DNA of 64,000 nt. Source: Clostridiaceae bacterium (GTDB lineage Bacteria; Bacillota; Clostridia; UBA1212; DUPL01). The notes under the pieces were generated by a model. The model was not told the origin of the DNA, ran no database searches, and saw nothing but the letters and a program-made list of their open reading frames with translations. Positions 53,276 to 62,251 of the stretch are shown one piece after another. Location: NCBI GenBank assembly GCA_012838385.1, contig DUPL01000118.1:1-64000 (forward strand), read 5' to 3'. How positions within the stretch are numbered: the stretch's first letter is position 1; each line of letters opens with the position of its first letter. Position numbers and translations under genes: made by a program.

Positions 53276-56095
53276 ATGAACATATTTGATAAAATTACGT
53301 ATTTGCAGGAAAAATCCCATGGTTATCACGCAATCAGGGCGACAACTCAGCTAAGATATGCATATCGCATTTCTGAAGTCAATGATTTTAAATACAACGA
53401 CATAGTCTTAAAAGCCGCTGACGTACTTTTGGGAGATTTAAACATAAATGGTTCAATTACGAAAAATGCTGCAAAAGAATGTGAAGACATTCTTTCGGTT
53501 TTATCAGAAGAAGCTAAAAAATACACAATGATTTGCATTGCCCATGCCCACATAGACATGAACTGGATGTGGAGCTATAACGAGACAGTGGCCATTACTT
53601 TGGATACTTTCCGTACAATGCTGAAAATGCTTAGAGAATATCCCCAGTTCACTTTCTCCCAGTCCCAGGCTTCCACATACAAGATTGTGGAAAAACATGA
53701 CCCTGAGATGTTTGAGGAAATAAAGGAAATGGTAAAGATGGGAAGATGGGAAGTCACCGCATCCACCTGGGTTGAAGGCGACAAGAATATGACCAGCGGT
53801 GAAAGCCAGGCAAGACATATCCTTTACACAAAGAAATACTTCAAAGAGAAATTTGGAATTCCGTTTGATTCAATTCTTCTTGATTATGAACCCGACACCT
53901 TCGGACACAACGCCCAGGTTCCTGAAATACTTGAAAAAGGCGGAATCAAATACTACTACCACTGCAGAGGCAGCGAATCCCACTGCATCTACAACTGGAA
54001 GAGTCCATCAGGCGCAAGCGTGCTTGTCTTCAGGGAACCCGACTGGTACAACACCATAATAACTTATGATTATGCAGACTACCTGCCCTCCTTCTGCAAA
54101 AAGCACGGCATTGACAGATTGATAAGGGTTTACGGTGTTGGAGACCATGGCGGTGGTCCTACAAGAAGAGACATAGAGCGCTTGATAGACATGAGTACAT
54201 GGCCATGCTATGCAAAAATAGAGTTTGGCTCCTACCGCACCTTCTTTGAATATCTGGAAACAAAAAGAGAAAACTTCCCGACTGTGGAAGGTGAACTCAA
54301 CTTCGTATTCACAGGATGCTACAGTTCCGAATCCAGAATCAAAATGGCCAACAGAATGGCGGAAGACAGTCTGAATACAGCAGAAACCTTGACTGCACTT
54401 GCCAATGCGTTTGCCAACGGAAAACCCTACACAAAAGGTTACACAAAAGCATGGATAAAAACTCTCTTCAATCATTTCCATGACATTCTGCCCGGTTCTG
54501 GCATAAGGGAAACAAGGGAGCATGCACTGGCATACCTGCAGGAAGTATTGGGCTACACTTATGCAGGCAGGTCAAAATCACTGATTGCCTTTGCCGAAAG
54601 CATTGACACATCATCCATAAAAACAGAGGACGACAAGGAATCTTTTGCAGATGGTGCCGGCATGGGATTCAAGGGTGTTGCCCAGCAAAACTCCGCACTA
54701 GTCAGAGGCCTTGAAACCCAAATTGTCAACACTGGCTGCGGAAAAACAAGAATATTCCACATATTCAACACTACCGCCTATGACAGGTCCGAAGCCTTGG
54801 AATTCCCGATTTGGGATTACCCAGGAAAGCTAGAGAAACTTGAGATAAAGGATGCGGACGGCAATGACGTTCCATTTTACATAAGCAAAGGTGGCGGCGG
54901 ATTCTGGGCACACACATGCGTTAATATAACTGCTTTTGTAACAGTGCCAGCCTTTGGCTATATTACACTTATAGCAAGGGAAGGAGAAAGCAAACATCTG
55001 CCATATATCATGTACTTCTGGAATCCGAGAGTTGAATACTATCAGGATTTCGTTCTTGAGAATGATAGAATTGTTGCAAGATTTGACAGAAGCATGCAGC
55101 TTGTATCCTTGGTTGACAAAAAGACAAACAAGGAAATGATAAACGAAAAAAGCGGATTCTTCAGCCTTTGCTGGCAAAACCACAAATTGCCTACTGTGAC
55201 AACCGGCAATGCCTGGGTGGAAGGATATGTACTTAAAGAGCAAAACATAAATGAGAATTACCCCGTTTTTGTCACGGAGATGAACAACGGCAATGACATA
55301 AGAAAGTATATATGCTATGAGATGGATTTTGGAAAATCCAAAATCAGCGTAACTGTAAGTCTGGACAGAACCAGCTCTGTACTCAAGTACAAGGTGGATG
55401 CAGACTGGCATGAAATCTTCACCAATGAGGAAGGAATCCCCGCTCTTAAATTCCTCCTGCCTTTTGGTTTTGAGGTGGATGAGTATGAGTATGAGATAGC
55501 TTTTGGTACAGTTAAAAGAAGTGCACACAATCACGATGTGCCCTCCATAGGTTTTGGTGCTGTGCATGACAAGGAGTCAAACAGAAGCCTTATACTCATG
55601 ACAGACAGCATCTATGCATACAGGGGCGAAAACAACTCCTTCAGCCTTACTCTGCTTCGTGCATCCCAGTCCCCCGACATGTATCCGGAATATGGAATGC
55701 ACTCATACAACATAGGGATTGGAATATGCGACAAGGACGAATACTTCAGGTATTCAGACACATTCAACTACCCGCTTTACTTCATAACCAACACTTCCCA
55801 CAAAGGAAGCCTGCCTCTTAAAAACAGCTTTATATCCACAAGCAAGAACATTGCAGTGTCTACACTGAAAACGTCAGAAGATGAAAATGGATTTATCGTA
55901 AGAGTGTTCGACATATCCAAAAACGGCGGCATGGCTTTTATTCAGATTAATGCAGATTTTGAAGTAACGGCGGTAGATAATCTGGAAAGACCTATAGACA
56001 AGGAAGTATCAAGAGATGGCAGCAGGGTTTTGGTAAACCTAAGCCCCTGCGAGACAATTGCTCTGAAAGTAACTTTAAACAAAGGAGTTGTTTAG
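53276..56095 (+). CDS. Alpha-mannosidase (GH38)
   Basis: A 939-residue family 38 glycoside hydrolase. The metal-binding HAHIDMNW is at residues 90-97 and the nucleophile region DYEPDTFGHNAQVPEIL near 203-219 (Asp 207 by family comparison). YHCRGSESH and FNHFHDILPGSGI are further conserved parts, and the C-terminal 450 residues are the usual beta-domains. No signal peptide, so it acts on imported manno-oligosaccharides or glycan fragments. The ATG follows AAGGAGGAAGATGGC. The next gene starts 1 base after its stop. Confidence 0.94.
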   Translation: MNIFDKITYLQEKSHGYHAIRATTQLRYAYRISEVNDFKYNDIVLKAADVLLGDLNINGSITKNAAKECEDILSVLSEEAKKYTMICIAHAHIDMNWMWSYNETVAITLDTFRTMLKMLREYPQFTFSQSQASTYKIVEKHDPEMFEEIKEMVKMGRWEVTASTWVEGDKNMTSGESQARHILYTKKYFKEKFGIPFDSILLDYEPDTFGHNAQVPEILEKGGIKYYYHCRGSESHCIYNWKSPSGASVLVFREPDWYNTIITYDYADYLPSFCKKHGIDRLIRVYGVGDHGGGPTRRDIERLIDMSTWPCYAKIEFGSYRTFFEYLETKRENFPTVEGELNFVFTGCYSSESRIKMANRMAEDSLNTAETLTALANAFANGKPYTKGYTKAWIKTLFNHFHDILPGSGIRETREHALAYLQEVLGYTYAGRSKSLIAFAESIDTSSIKTEDDKESFADGAGMGFKGVAQQNSALVRGLETQIVNTGCGKTRIFHIFNTTAYDRSEALEFPIWDYPGKLEKLEIKDADGNDVPFYISKGGGGFWAHTCVNITAFVTVPAFGYITLIAREGESKHLPYIMYFWNPRVEYYQDFVLENDRIVARFDRSMQLVSLVDKKTNKEMINEKSGFFSLCWQNHKLPTVTTGNAWVEGYVLKEQNINENYPVFVTEMNNGNDIRKYICYEMDFGKSKISVTVSLDRTSSVLKYKVDADWHEIFTNEEGIPALKFLLPFGFEVDEYEYEIAFGTVKRSAHNHDVPSIGFGAVHDKESNRSLILMTDSIYAYRGENNSFSLTLLRASQSPDMYPEYGMHSYNIGIGICDKDEYFRYSDTFNYPLYFITNTSHKGSLPLKNSFISTSKNIAVSTLKTSEDENGFIVRVFDISKNGGMAFIQINADFEVTAVDNLERPIDKEVSRDGSRVLVNLSPCETIALKVTLNKGVV

Positions 56096-56096
56096 C

Positions 56097-56291
56097 ATGT
56101 CTTTTTTAGGTGTTGTTTTTGTATTGGTGATTTCGATTATGGTGCTGGCTATAAATTTTCTTCCATCATTTATAGCTTTCATAAGAAAACACCCTAACCG
56201 AATCCCAATACTTGTAGTAAACGCACTGATTCCAATACTTGGTTTTTTGATTGCATTTTTATGGACGTTTGCTGATGTACAAACGGAATAA
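56097..56291 (+). CDS. Superinfection immunity-type membrane peptide, copy 1
   Basis: A 64-residue protein with two membrane segments: FLGVVFVLVISIMVLAIN and IPILVVNALIPILGFLIAFL. Between them, LPSFIAFIRKHPNRI fits the P-S-x-I-A-F-x-R-x-H pattern of the Imm_superinfect family, named after the T4 Imm protein that blocks DNA entry of related phages; most bacterial members are uncharacterised. The ATG follows AAAGGAG by 9 bases and sits just after the mannosidase stop, so it is cotranscribed with it. A related copy follows. Confidence 0.75.
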   Translation: MSFLGVVFVLVISIMVLAINFLPSFIAFIRKHPNRIPILVVNALIPILGFLIAFLWTFADVQTE

Positions 56292-56310
56292 TAATTAAGG
56301 AGATGATGAT

Positions 56311-56526
56311 TTGATACTTACCAACATTGATCAAGTACTGTTCAGTTTGCTTGGCACATTAGTTGTCATATTGACTGCAGTTATAAATTTCATACCCAGC
56401 ATCATTGCCTTTAAGAAAAACCATCCTGACAAGGTAATGATACTCATAATCAATGCGTTGATACCTGTTGCAGGCTTCATAATTGCATTGATACTGGTTT
56501 TTGTAAGAAAGGAAGACAGGAAATAA
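56311..56526 (+). CDS. Superinfection immunity-type membrane peptide, copy 2
   Basis: A 71-residue paralogue of the preceding gene, starting with UUG 9 bases after AAGGAG. Its segments (LFSLLGTLVVILTAVINF, IPSIIAFKKNHPDKV, ILIINALIPVAGFIIALIL) align closely with the first copy, with a charged C-terminus RKEDRK. Tandem duplication is evident from the shared PS-x-IAF-x(2-3)-HP core. Function is inferred from the family name only. It ends 1 base before the convergent lipA stop. Confidence 0.73.
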   Translation: MILTNIDQVLFSLLGTLVVILTAVINFIPSIIAFKKNHPDKVMILIINALIPVAGFIIALILVFVRKEDRK

Positions 56527-56527
56527 A

Positions 56528-57400
56528 TCAGCTATCCTTTATTTCCTTGTACGCTTCCTCCGCCATGTATGAACTTCGTACCAAGGGTCCTGAGGCTACA
56601 TACCTAAACCCAAGCTCCAGGGCTCTTTTTTTATACTCCTCAAACAAATCAGGATGAACATACTCATAAACCGGAAGATGCTCCTTTGACGGCGACAGAT
56701 ACTGACCTATGGTTAAAATGTCACAGTCAACCTCTCTCAAATTCTTAAAAACATCTACAACTTCTTCAAAAGTCTCCCCAAGGCCCACCATGATACCTGA
56801 CTTGGTCACAATACCCTCGGAATGCTCTTTTACTCTTCCAACAAGCTCCAACGAACGCTGGTAATCAGCCATGGGTCTTACCATGGGATACAGCCTGGGT
56901 ACCGTCTCCACATTGTGATTTATAATATCGGGGCGGGCATCAATTACAGTCTTTAATGACTCCAGTTGGCCGCCAAAATCCGGAATCAGCACTTCAACAA
57001 TTACGCTATCACCCACCTTTTCCCTTATGGCATGAATGACTTTGGCAAAATGACCGCTGCCGCCATCCACAAGGTCATCCCTTGAAACCGAAGTAACAAC
57101 CACATGTTTAAGACCCAGATTTTTCACAGCCATTGCTATGTTAACAGGCTCATTCTCATCAACCTCGCAAGGTAATGCCTTTGTAACATTGCAAAACCTG
57201 CAGTTTCTTGTACACTTGTTTCCAAGAATCATGAATGTGGCTGTTTTCCTCCCAAAACACTCACCACAATTGGGACAGCCTGCTTCTTCACATACGGTAT
57301 GAAGATTAAGATCCCGCAGCATGTTCATGACTCTTTGGTTTTCCTCTCCCGTATTAGACTTTACTTTCAGCCATGACGGCTTTCTTACAAACTCTTTCAT
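56528..57400 (-). CDS. lipA: Lipoyl synthase
   Basis: LipA inserts two sulfurs into octanoyl-protein by radical SAM chemistry. The 290-residue enzyme has the auxiliary-cluster motif [13 protein letters not shown] (CxxxxCxxxxxC type) and the radical SAM motif [10 protein letters not shown], with [12 protein letters not shown] between. [13 protein letters not shown] and [14 protein letters not shown] are typical. It overlaps lipB as ATGA. Targets such as the glycine cleavage H protein or dehydrogenase E2 are not in the window. Confidence 0.97.
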   Translation of the reverse strand: MKEFVRKPSWLKVKSNTGEENQRVMNMLRDLNLHTVCEEAGCPNCGECFGRKTATFMILGNKCTRNCRFCNVTKALPCEVDENEPVNIAMAVKNLGLKHVVVTSVSRDDLVDGGSGHFAKVIHAIREKVGDSVIVEVLIPDFGGQLESLKTVIDARPDIINHNVETVPRLYPMVRPMADYQRSLELVGRVKEHSEGIVTKSGIMVGLGETFEEVVDVFKNLREVDCDILTIGQYLSPSKEHLPVYEYVHPDLFEEYKKRALELGFRYVASGPLVRSSYMAEEAYKEIKDS

Positions 57401-58074
57401 ATTAGCTCCTCAACTTTCTTCTCAACAAAATCACAATCAAACTCTTTTGAAAAATAATCCCTTACGTATTCAAACATTCTATTCATATCCTGACTGACAC
57501 CTGTAAGACATTTTAGTGAAACAACACCTTTGTTTAGCCCGCAAGGGTTTATCCATGCAAAATGAGACAAATCCGTATTCACATTAAAAGCAAATCCATG
57601 CATTGTTACCCATCTCTTGACAGCTATGCCAACTGCCATGATTTTTTTGTCTCCTACCCACACTCCAGTAAACCTGCCCTCATCCCTATACGCATCTATT
57701 TCAAACTCTTCTTTTAGCAGCTCAATAATGAACTTTTCAAGCCTGTATACAAACCATCTTATGTCCTTGCCAAAACCATTCAAACCAAAAATAGGATACC
57801 CTACAATCTGTCCAGGACCGTGATATGTAACATCCCCTCCCCTGTTAACCTTGACCACCTTTATACCTAGAAGCTTCAGCTCTTCTTCTGAAAGATATAT
57901 ATTGTCGGATTTGCCCCTTGTCCCTAAGGTTATAACCGGGGGATGTTCAAGAAGCAATAAAGTATCATCCATCTCATTGTTCATTCTCCTTTCCTGCAGC
58001 GTATACTGCAGCTCCAAAGCCTTTTCATAATCCATTCTGCCCGGCATGCATAGATTTACCTTCAATTCTGCCAT
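57397..58074 (-). CDS. lipB: Octanoyltransferase
   Basis: LipB moves octanoate from acyl carrier protein to the lipoyl domain. The 225-residue product has [19 protein letters not shown] near residue 75, [19 protein letters not shown], and the catalytic Cys/Lys pair in [19 protein letters not shown]. The ATG lies very close to AAAGGTG, so a downstream UUG four codons in is an alternative start. Translationally coupled to lipA. Confidence 0.95.
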   Translation of the reverse strand: MAELKVNLCMPGRMDYEKALELQYTLQERRMNNEMDDTLLLLEHPPVITLGTRGKSDNIYLSEEELKLLGIKVVKVNRGGDVTYHGPGQIVGYPIFGLNGFGKDIRWFVYRLEKFIIELLKEEFEIDAYRDEGRFTGVWVGDKKIMAVGIAVKRWVTMHGFAFNVNTDLSHFAWINPCGLNKGVVSLKCLTGVSQDMNRMFEYVRDYFSKEFDCDFVEKKVEELI

Positions 58075-58097
58075 CACCTTTGTTTTTTTTAGAAAAA

Positions 58098-58127
58098 ACT
58101 ATATCATGACACAAAACCAAAAGTCAA
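58098..58127 (-). promoter_or_regulatory. lipBA promoter
   Basis: TTGACT, 18 bases, TATAGT on the minus strand, about 23 bases before the lipB start. The divergent araC-type gene has an extended -10 (TGGTATAAT) about 20 bases before its ATG. Confidence 0.65.
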
Positions 58128-58212
58128 ATCTAATACGACAAAACTTGTTTTAAAATGTCGAGTATTACACCCTGCACTCTGGTATAATCACTAATGAGAG
58201 GAGTGAAAATTA

Positions 58213-59061
58213 ATGGACCTCAACAAAGTTATTGATTATATTGAAAAAAACCTTACAAACGACATAACATTAGCCGATATATGCAAAGTTGCAAGCTGCT
58301 CAGACTATGCTTTGCGCAATGTCTTTTATTACCTTACCGGTTTGACTCTGAGTGAGTATATAAAATACAGAAAACTCTCAGAAGCAAACAAGGATCTGTT
58401 AAACAACGAAAAAGTTACAGATGTGGCATATAAATACGGTTATGAGTCAGTGGATGGGTTTAGCCGGGCTTTCAAAGCCTGGAGTGGATTGCTTCCATCA
58501 GAAGCTGCAAAACTAAACATATGCAAAACCTTGCCAAAACTGACTTTTAATATAGATGTAAAAGGAGGAAATAGTATGGATTATCGAATAGTTGAAATGC
58601 CCGGATTTTTCATAGCCGGCGTTAGCAAAAGAGTTCCCATGAAATTTGAGGGTGTGAACAACGCAATAATGGAACTTGCACAAAGCATAACCCAGGAACA
58701 AAGAGAGGAAATGCATACCCTTAAGAATATTGAGCCTTTTGAAGTTGTAAACGCATCATATGAGCATGATTACGACTTCCAAAAGGATGCAGGCGAACTC
58801 ACCCACATGATTGGAGTTTTGACAACAAAGGAAAACATAAGCAGCAACCTTGACAAAATCAGAATCCCTGCCTGCACCTGGGCTGTCTTTCCCAACAAGG
58901 GACCTTTCCCGGAAACCTTGCAGAACACATATGCAAGAATCTACTCGGAATGGCTGCCTGTATCAGGTTATGAACTGGAAAAGGCGCCTATGTTCTCTTT
59001 TTCCAAAATGGACAATGAACAGGCATATAGCGAGATTTGGGTTGCAGTGAAAAAGGCATAA
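58213..59061 (+). CDS. AraC-family regulator with GyrI-like effector domain
   Basis: A 282-residue protein: two AraC helix-turn-helix motifs in the first 100 residues (LADICKVASCSDYALRNVF and VTDVAYKYGYESVDGFSRAF), then a GyrI/Rob-like ligand-binding domain (YRIVEMPGFFIAGVSKR onward, ending SYSEIWVAVKK-like). This architecture (Rob, BmrR-like effector) often senses amphipathic drugs. No efflux gene is adjacent; its target may be itself or the MATE gene about 4 kb away, which is only a guess. The ATG follows GAGAGGAGTGAAAATTA. Confidence 0.9.
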   Translation: MDLNKVIDYIEKNLTNDITLADICKVASCSDYALRNVFYYLTGLTLSEYIKYRKLSEANKDLLNNEKVTDVAYKYGYESVDGFSRAFKAWSGLLPSEAAKLNICKTLPKLTFNIDVKGGNSMDYRIVEMPGFFIAGVSKRVPMKFEGVNNAIMELAQSITQEQREEMHTLKNIEPFEVVNASYEHDYDFQKDAGELTHMIGVLTTKENISSNLDKIRIPACTWAVFPNKGPFPETLQNTYARIYSEWLPVSGYELEKAPMFSFSKMDNEQAYSEIWVAVKKA

Positions 59062-59083
59062 GTGCATAAAGCTTATGCCTTTT
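59051..59083. terminator. Bidirectional terminator between the araC-type gene and the 98-residue gene
   Basis: AAAAGGCATAAG and CTTATGCCTTTT form a 12-bp perfect stem with a 9-base loop. It contains the araC-type stop codon and ends beside the stop of the minus-strand gene. Confidence 0.9.
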
Positions 59084-59379
59084 CAACAACTAACAACAAT
59101 CCATTTGTTAACCGGCATCAGCCCAACTTCCTCATCATGCTCAAAATCCATCAAATGCATGATTAAAAATCTTCTGGGTTCGAATTTAAGAAGCATTCCT
59201 TTTTCTGAAAACAGCATTACATTTCTTCTCTTGCCTTTAAGCCTTACAAATGATTTTTGATATATTCTCTTTGCCCTTTCATTTATACCCGGATTGTCAA
59301 TTTCAAAGTGATACACGTCATATTCATCCCATAACTCCTGCATTTCCTTTTCAGCCTTTTCAAAATCATATTTGTCCAT
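59083..59379 (-). CDS. Unrecognised 98-residue protein downstream of a T-box leader
   Basis: I do not recognise this protein. It is rich in charged residues, starts MDKYDFEKAEKEMQELWDEY, and has no signal peptide, membrane span or cysteine cluster (one Cys at the end). A central basic segment (RAKRIYQKSFVRLKGKRRN) is followed by beta-like VMLFSEKGMLLKF. The ATG has GGAGG 7 bases upstream and sits 22 bases after the T-box terminator, so it appears to be the T-box target. A terminator follows immediately. If real, expression should rise when a particular tRNA is uncharged. Confidence 0.7.
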   Translation of the reverse strand: MDKYDFEKAEKEMQELWDEYDVYHFEIDNPGINERAKRIYQKSFVRLKGKRRNVMLFSEKGMLLKFEPRRFLIMHLMDFEHDEEVGLMPVNKWIVVSC

Positions 59380-59403
59380 TTCAACACCTCCAGAATAATA
59401 TAT

Positions 59404-59690
59404 AAAAAAAGTCCGCCTTATGCATTATGCTTAGGGCGAACCAATAATCTGCGGTACCACCTAAATTCAAGTATAAACACATCTGCACTCTGCCAATACG
59501 GGATAACTAAAGTCATCCGATATTGCTTCCCTTTTAACGGTGGGAATTTCCGTTGGAGCCTACTAAGACCAAAGTCCGTTCAGTCCACAGCTCAAAGGCT
59601 ATTTCAACACTTCCCTCTCGAAGATTTGCACCACCCATCTTCTCTCTACGCTTCAAGACAGTATCTACTTCTCCTTATCAACGCCATTTT
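59404..59690 (-). promoter_or_regulatory. T-box riboswitch leader with terminator
   Basis: Read on the minus strand: GATAAGGAGAAGTAGA (Stem I base with AGTA loop E), AGAGAGAAGATGGGTGGTG (distal loop elements), TTGAAATAGCCTTTGAGC (GAA before a possible specifier), then TTTAGGTGGTACCGCAG, the conserved T-box sequence at 59,449-59,461. A hairpin GTTCGCCCTAAGCAT/ATGCATAAGGCGGAC and TTTTTTT follow as terminator (59,404-59,441). Directly after GAA the codon would be ATA (Ile); AAT (Asn) is the alternative. The TGGT bulge implies a tRNA with A73, which fits Ile better. Amino acid assignment is tentative. Confidence 0.9.
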
Positions 59691-59719
59691 GTAATTTAAA
59701 TTTAAAACATCTCTAAACC

Positions 59720-60797
59720 CTATTTGAAAATCCCATTTTCATGAACAATTATTATATTGCACCCCTTTTCATTCAACTCCATTGCTTTCATTACTTTTGA
59801 GAAATACGTACCATAGCTCCAGGCTTTACTGCCAAGTCCACCTACGATCACGATATCAGTACTTTTTATTAACACTGTTCTTACATGTAGCACCCATACT
59901 TGTAAGTAACTCCTCAACTTGTTCTTTCGAGCCCAATTCAAAGTTTCCAGTCAGACACACAGTTTTATTCTCTAAATCTATATCTCCAGAAATTCCAGAA
60001 TTATGAACAGGACACACAAATCTTTTCAACTCGTATAACATTTCATCATCATTTACCATATAATTAAGCAGTCCACATATTTTGTCATACAAATAATTGC
60101 CTGCAAGTTTACTATTGAGCAGATAATCTCTTGAAGCTTTCGAAGTCCAAGGGTTTCAACGCTCAAATTTATTTCGCCATCTTGGTCCTTTTTTAGAGTT
60201 GCTATCAGTAAAATAATTCTTGAGTTCCATATGTTTCATTTTTTCATAACATTCATAACATTTATATGTCGTTATGCAATCATCCAATGCGCGATGTTTG
60301 AACTTGACTTGTACTCGCAGGTAATCTGCAATGGAAGACAATGTATAACTTTCCTGTCCATGGATGCAACATCTTGCCAGATACATTGTGTCTACAAAAT
60401 CGTTGGATAAAACATGTCCATATAGATTTAACGAAGCGTTATTAAGAATATTCAGATCAAAGATATTTATATTGTGCCCAACAAGAACTGAATCTCCAAG
60501 AAAATCAAGATAATCACACAATACAGAATCAAGCTTGGGAGCGTCTTTAACCATTTCATTAGTTATGTCGTTGATATATGTAACCTCCAACGGTATTGGG
60601 TTGTCTGGCTTAACAAGTGATTGAAAAGTATCAACAACTTCCCCATTAACAACTTTTAAAGCCGCAAGTTCAATTATTTCTGATGTATAAATATTAACAC
60701 CTGTTGTTTCTGTGTCTATGACAACGTAATCATTTTGCGGGCATACTAATCTGTTCCCTTTTTGTCCCTTCACGCCAATCATCCTATTCAATTTCAC
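59720..60797 (-). pseudogene. DnaQ-type exonuclease-BRCT protein, broken by a stop and a frameshift
   Basis: The first 213 codons encode a DEDD exonuclease like DNA polymerase III epsilon: YVVIDTETTGVN (ExoI), LVGHNINIFDLNIL (ExoII) and KFKHRALDDCITT (ExoIII). At 60,156 an in-frame TGA follows NKFER. The same frame continues as NPWTSKASRDY and on into a BRCT domain (LENKTVCLTGNFELG). A second break at the A-run in AATAAAAAGTAC (near 59,870) shifts frame; the other frame finishes the BRCT as STDIVIVGGLGSKAW to GIFK. Two lesions make a pseudogene likely, though the exonuclease part could still be made. The start is GUG or an ATG 5 codons on. It lies upstream of the T-box. Confidence 0.78.
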
Positions 60798-60947
60798 GTT
60801 ATGTTACTATTCCCTATATATTACATTCAACTTACATTTATGTCAACTTTTGCATGTATTGACTCTGCTTTACCAAGCAATAACAGAAGTAGTTAATGCA
60901 GTTATTAGCCATAAGCTGTGTCTATGCCATATATAAAAATTATTAAC

Positions 60948-60976
60948 TTTACTTATAAGTCAAAAACACATATAAT
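60948..60976 (+). promoter_or_regulatory. Promoter of the CofE-like gene
   Basis: TTTACT, 17 bases, TATAAT, about 50 bases before the ATG. The rest of the 230-base gap back to the exonuclease remnant shows no recognisable feature. Confidence 0.65.
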
Positions 60977-61029
60977 AACTATGGTGTGCCAAAGTGCAAA
61001 CACCACATATTTTTTTCATGGAGGCTACA

Positions 61030-62220
61030 ATGAAACGAACAGTAGGTACAGTAGTAAGAGGTGTGAGAACACCGGTAATTAGTGAAGGCGATAACCTTGT
61101 TGAAATCGTTGTAAACAGTTTGCTTGAATGCAGCAATGAGCAAAAGTTCGATTTCCATGACAGGGACGTAGTAGCCGTAACAGAAGCAGTCGTTGCAAGA
61201 GCACAAGGAAACTATGCAACAATTGATAATATAGCAAAGGACGTAAGAGCCAAATTTGGCACTGATGAACTTGGTCTTGTTTTCCCTATTTTAAGCAGGA
61301 ACAGATTCGCAGTATGTCTTAAAGGCATTGCAAAAGCAGTAAAGAAGATTTACTTGCAATTAAGCTATCCTGCAGATGAAGTGGGTAACCACCTTTTCTG
61401 TGCAGAAAAGCTCTTTGAAACCGGACTTAATCCATATGCAGATGTACTAGACATCACCAGGTACAGAGAACTATTCGGATATGAATTGCATCCATTTACA
61501 GGTATCGATTATATCGAATACTACACTCAAATAGTCAAGGAACAAGGTTGCGAAATTGAAATAATATTCTCAAACAACCCAATATCAATACTTGATTACA
61601 CAAAAAATGTTCTCACCTGCGACATACATTCAAGACACATGACCAAAAAGATGCTGCAGAAAAATGGTGTTGAAAAGATATATAACCTTAGCGAGATCCT
61701 TACTTCATCCATAGATGGTAGTGGCTATAATGAGCAGTACGGTTTGTTAGGTTCCAACAAAGCCACAGAAGAAAAGGTAAAGCTCTTCCCGAGAGACTGC
61801 CACAACTTTGTATTTGAACTGCAAAAACGCCTGCTTGAAAAGACCAATAAACATATAGAGGTATTGGTATATGGCGACGGAGCCTTTAAAGATCCTGTAG
61901 GAAAGATTTGGGAGCTTGCGGATCCTGTTGTATCCCCTGCATACACTCCAGGTCTTGAGGGTACTCCAAACGAGTTCAAGCTGAAGTTCCTTGCAGACAA
62001 CGATTTTGCCAATTTGAAAGGCGAAGCTTTGGAAAAAGCCATTAGAGAATATATTGCAAACAAAAAAGAGGACTCGATAGATTCAGACGCATCCCAGGGA
62101 ACCACTCCAAGACAATTGTCTGACTTGCTTGGTTCTTTAGCGGACCTTACATCCGGCAGCGGAGACAAAGGAACTCCGGTTGTATTGATTCAAGGATACT
62201 TCGACAACTTTTCGTCATAA
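61030..62220 (+). CDS. CofE-like coenzyme F420-0:gamma-glutamyl ligase family protein
   Basis: A 396-residue protein related to the ligase that adds glutamate to F420-0. Family features are the N-terminal RGVRTPVISEGDNLVEIVV, DRDVVAVTEAVVARAQGNY, and VLVYGDGAFKDPVGKIWELADP. It is longer than archaeal CofE (about 250) and ends in a low-complexity tail. Stand-alone homologues occur in Clostridia without F420 synthesis, so another acid-amino acid ligation is likely. The ATG (MKRTVGT) follows GGAGG by 5 bases. A strong terminator follows. Confidence 0.83.
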   Translation: MKRTVGTVVRGVRTPVISEGDNLVEIVVNSLLECSNEQKFDFHDRDVVAVTEAVVARAQGNYATIDNIAKDVRAKFGTDELGLVFPILSRNRFAVCLKGIAKAVKKIYLQLSYPADEVGNHLFCAEKLFETGLNPYADVLDITRYRELFGYELHPFTGIDYIEYYTQIVKEQGCEIEIIFSNNPISILDYTKNVLTCDIHSRHMTKKMLQKNGVEKIYNLSEILTSSIDGSGYNEQYGLLGSNKATEEKVKLFPRDCHNFVFELQKRLLEKTNKHIEVLVYGDGAFKDPVGKIWELADPVVSPAYTPGLEGTPNEFKLKFLADNDFANLKGEALEKAIREYIANKKEDSIDSDASQGTTPRQLSDLLGSLADLTSGSGDKGTPVVLIQGYFDNFSS

Positions 62221-62247
62221 GAAAGCAGACCATCTGCTTTCTTTTTT
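62221..62247 (+). terminator. Terminator of the CofE-like gene
   Basis: GAAAGCAGA, CCA loop, TCTGCTTTC, TTTTTT directly after the stop codon. Confidence 0.93.
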
Positions 62248-62251
62248 ATAT

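Noticed and set aside
54830-55567. 245-codon minus-strand frame inside the mannosidase gene
   Set aside because: It mirrors the GH38 coding strand, has no ribosome site or recognisable motif, and the opposite gene is full length.
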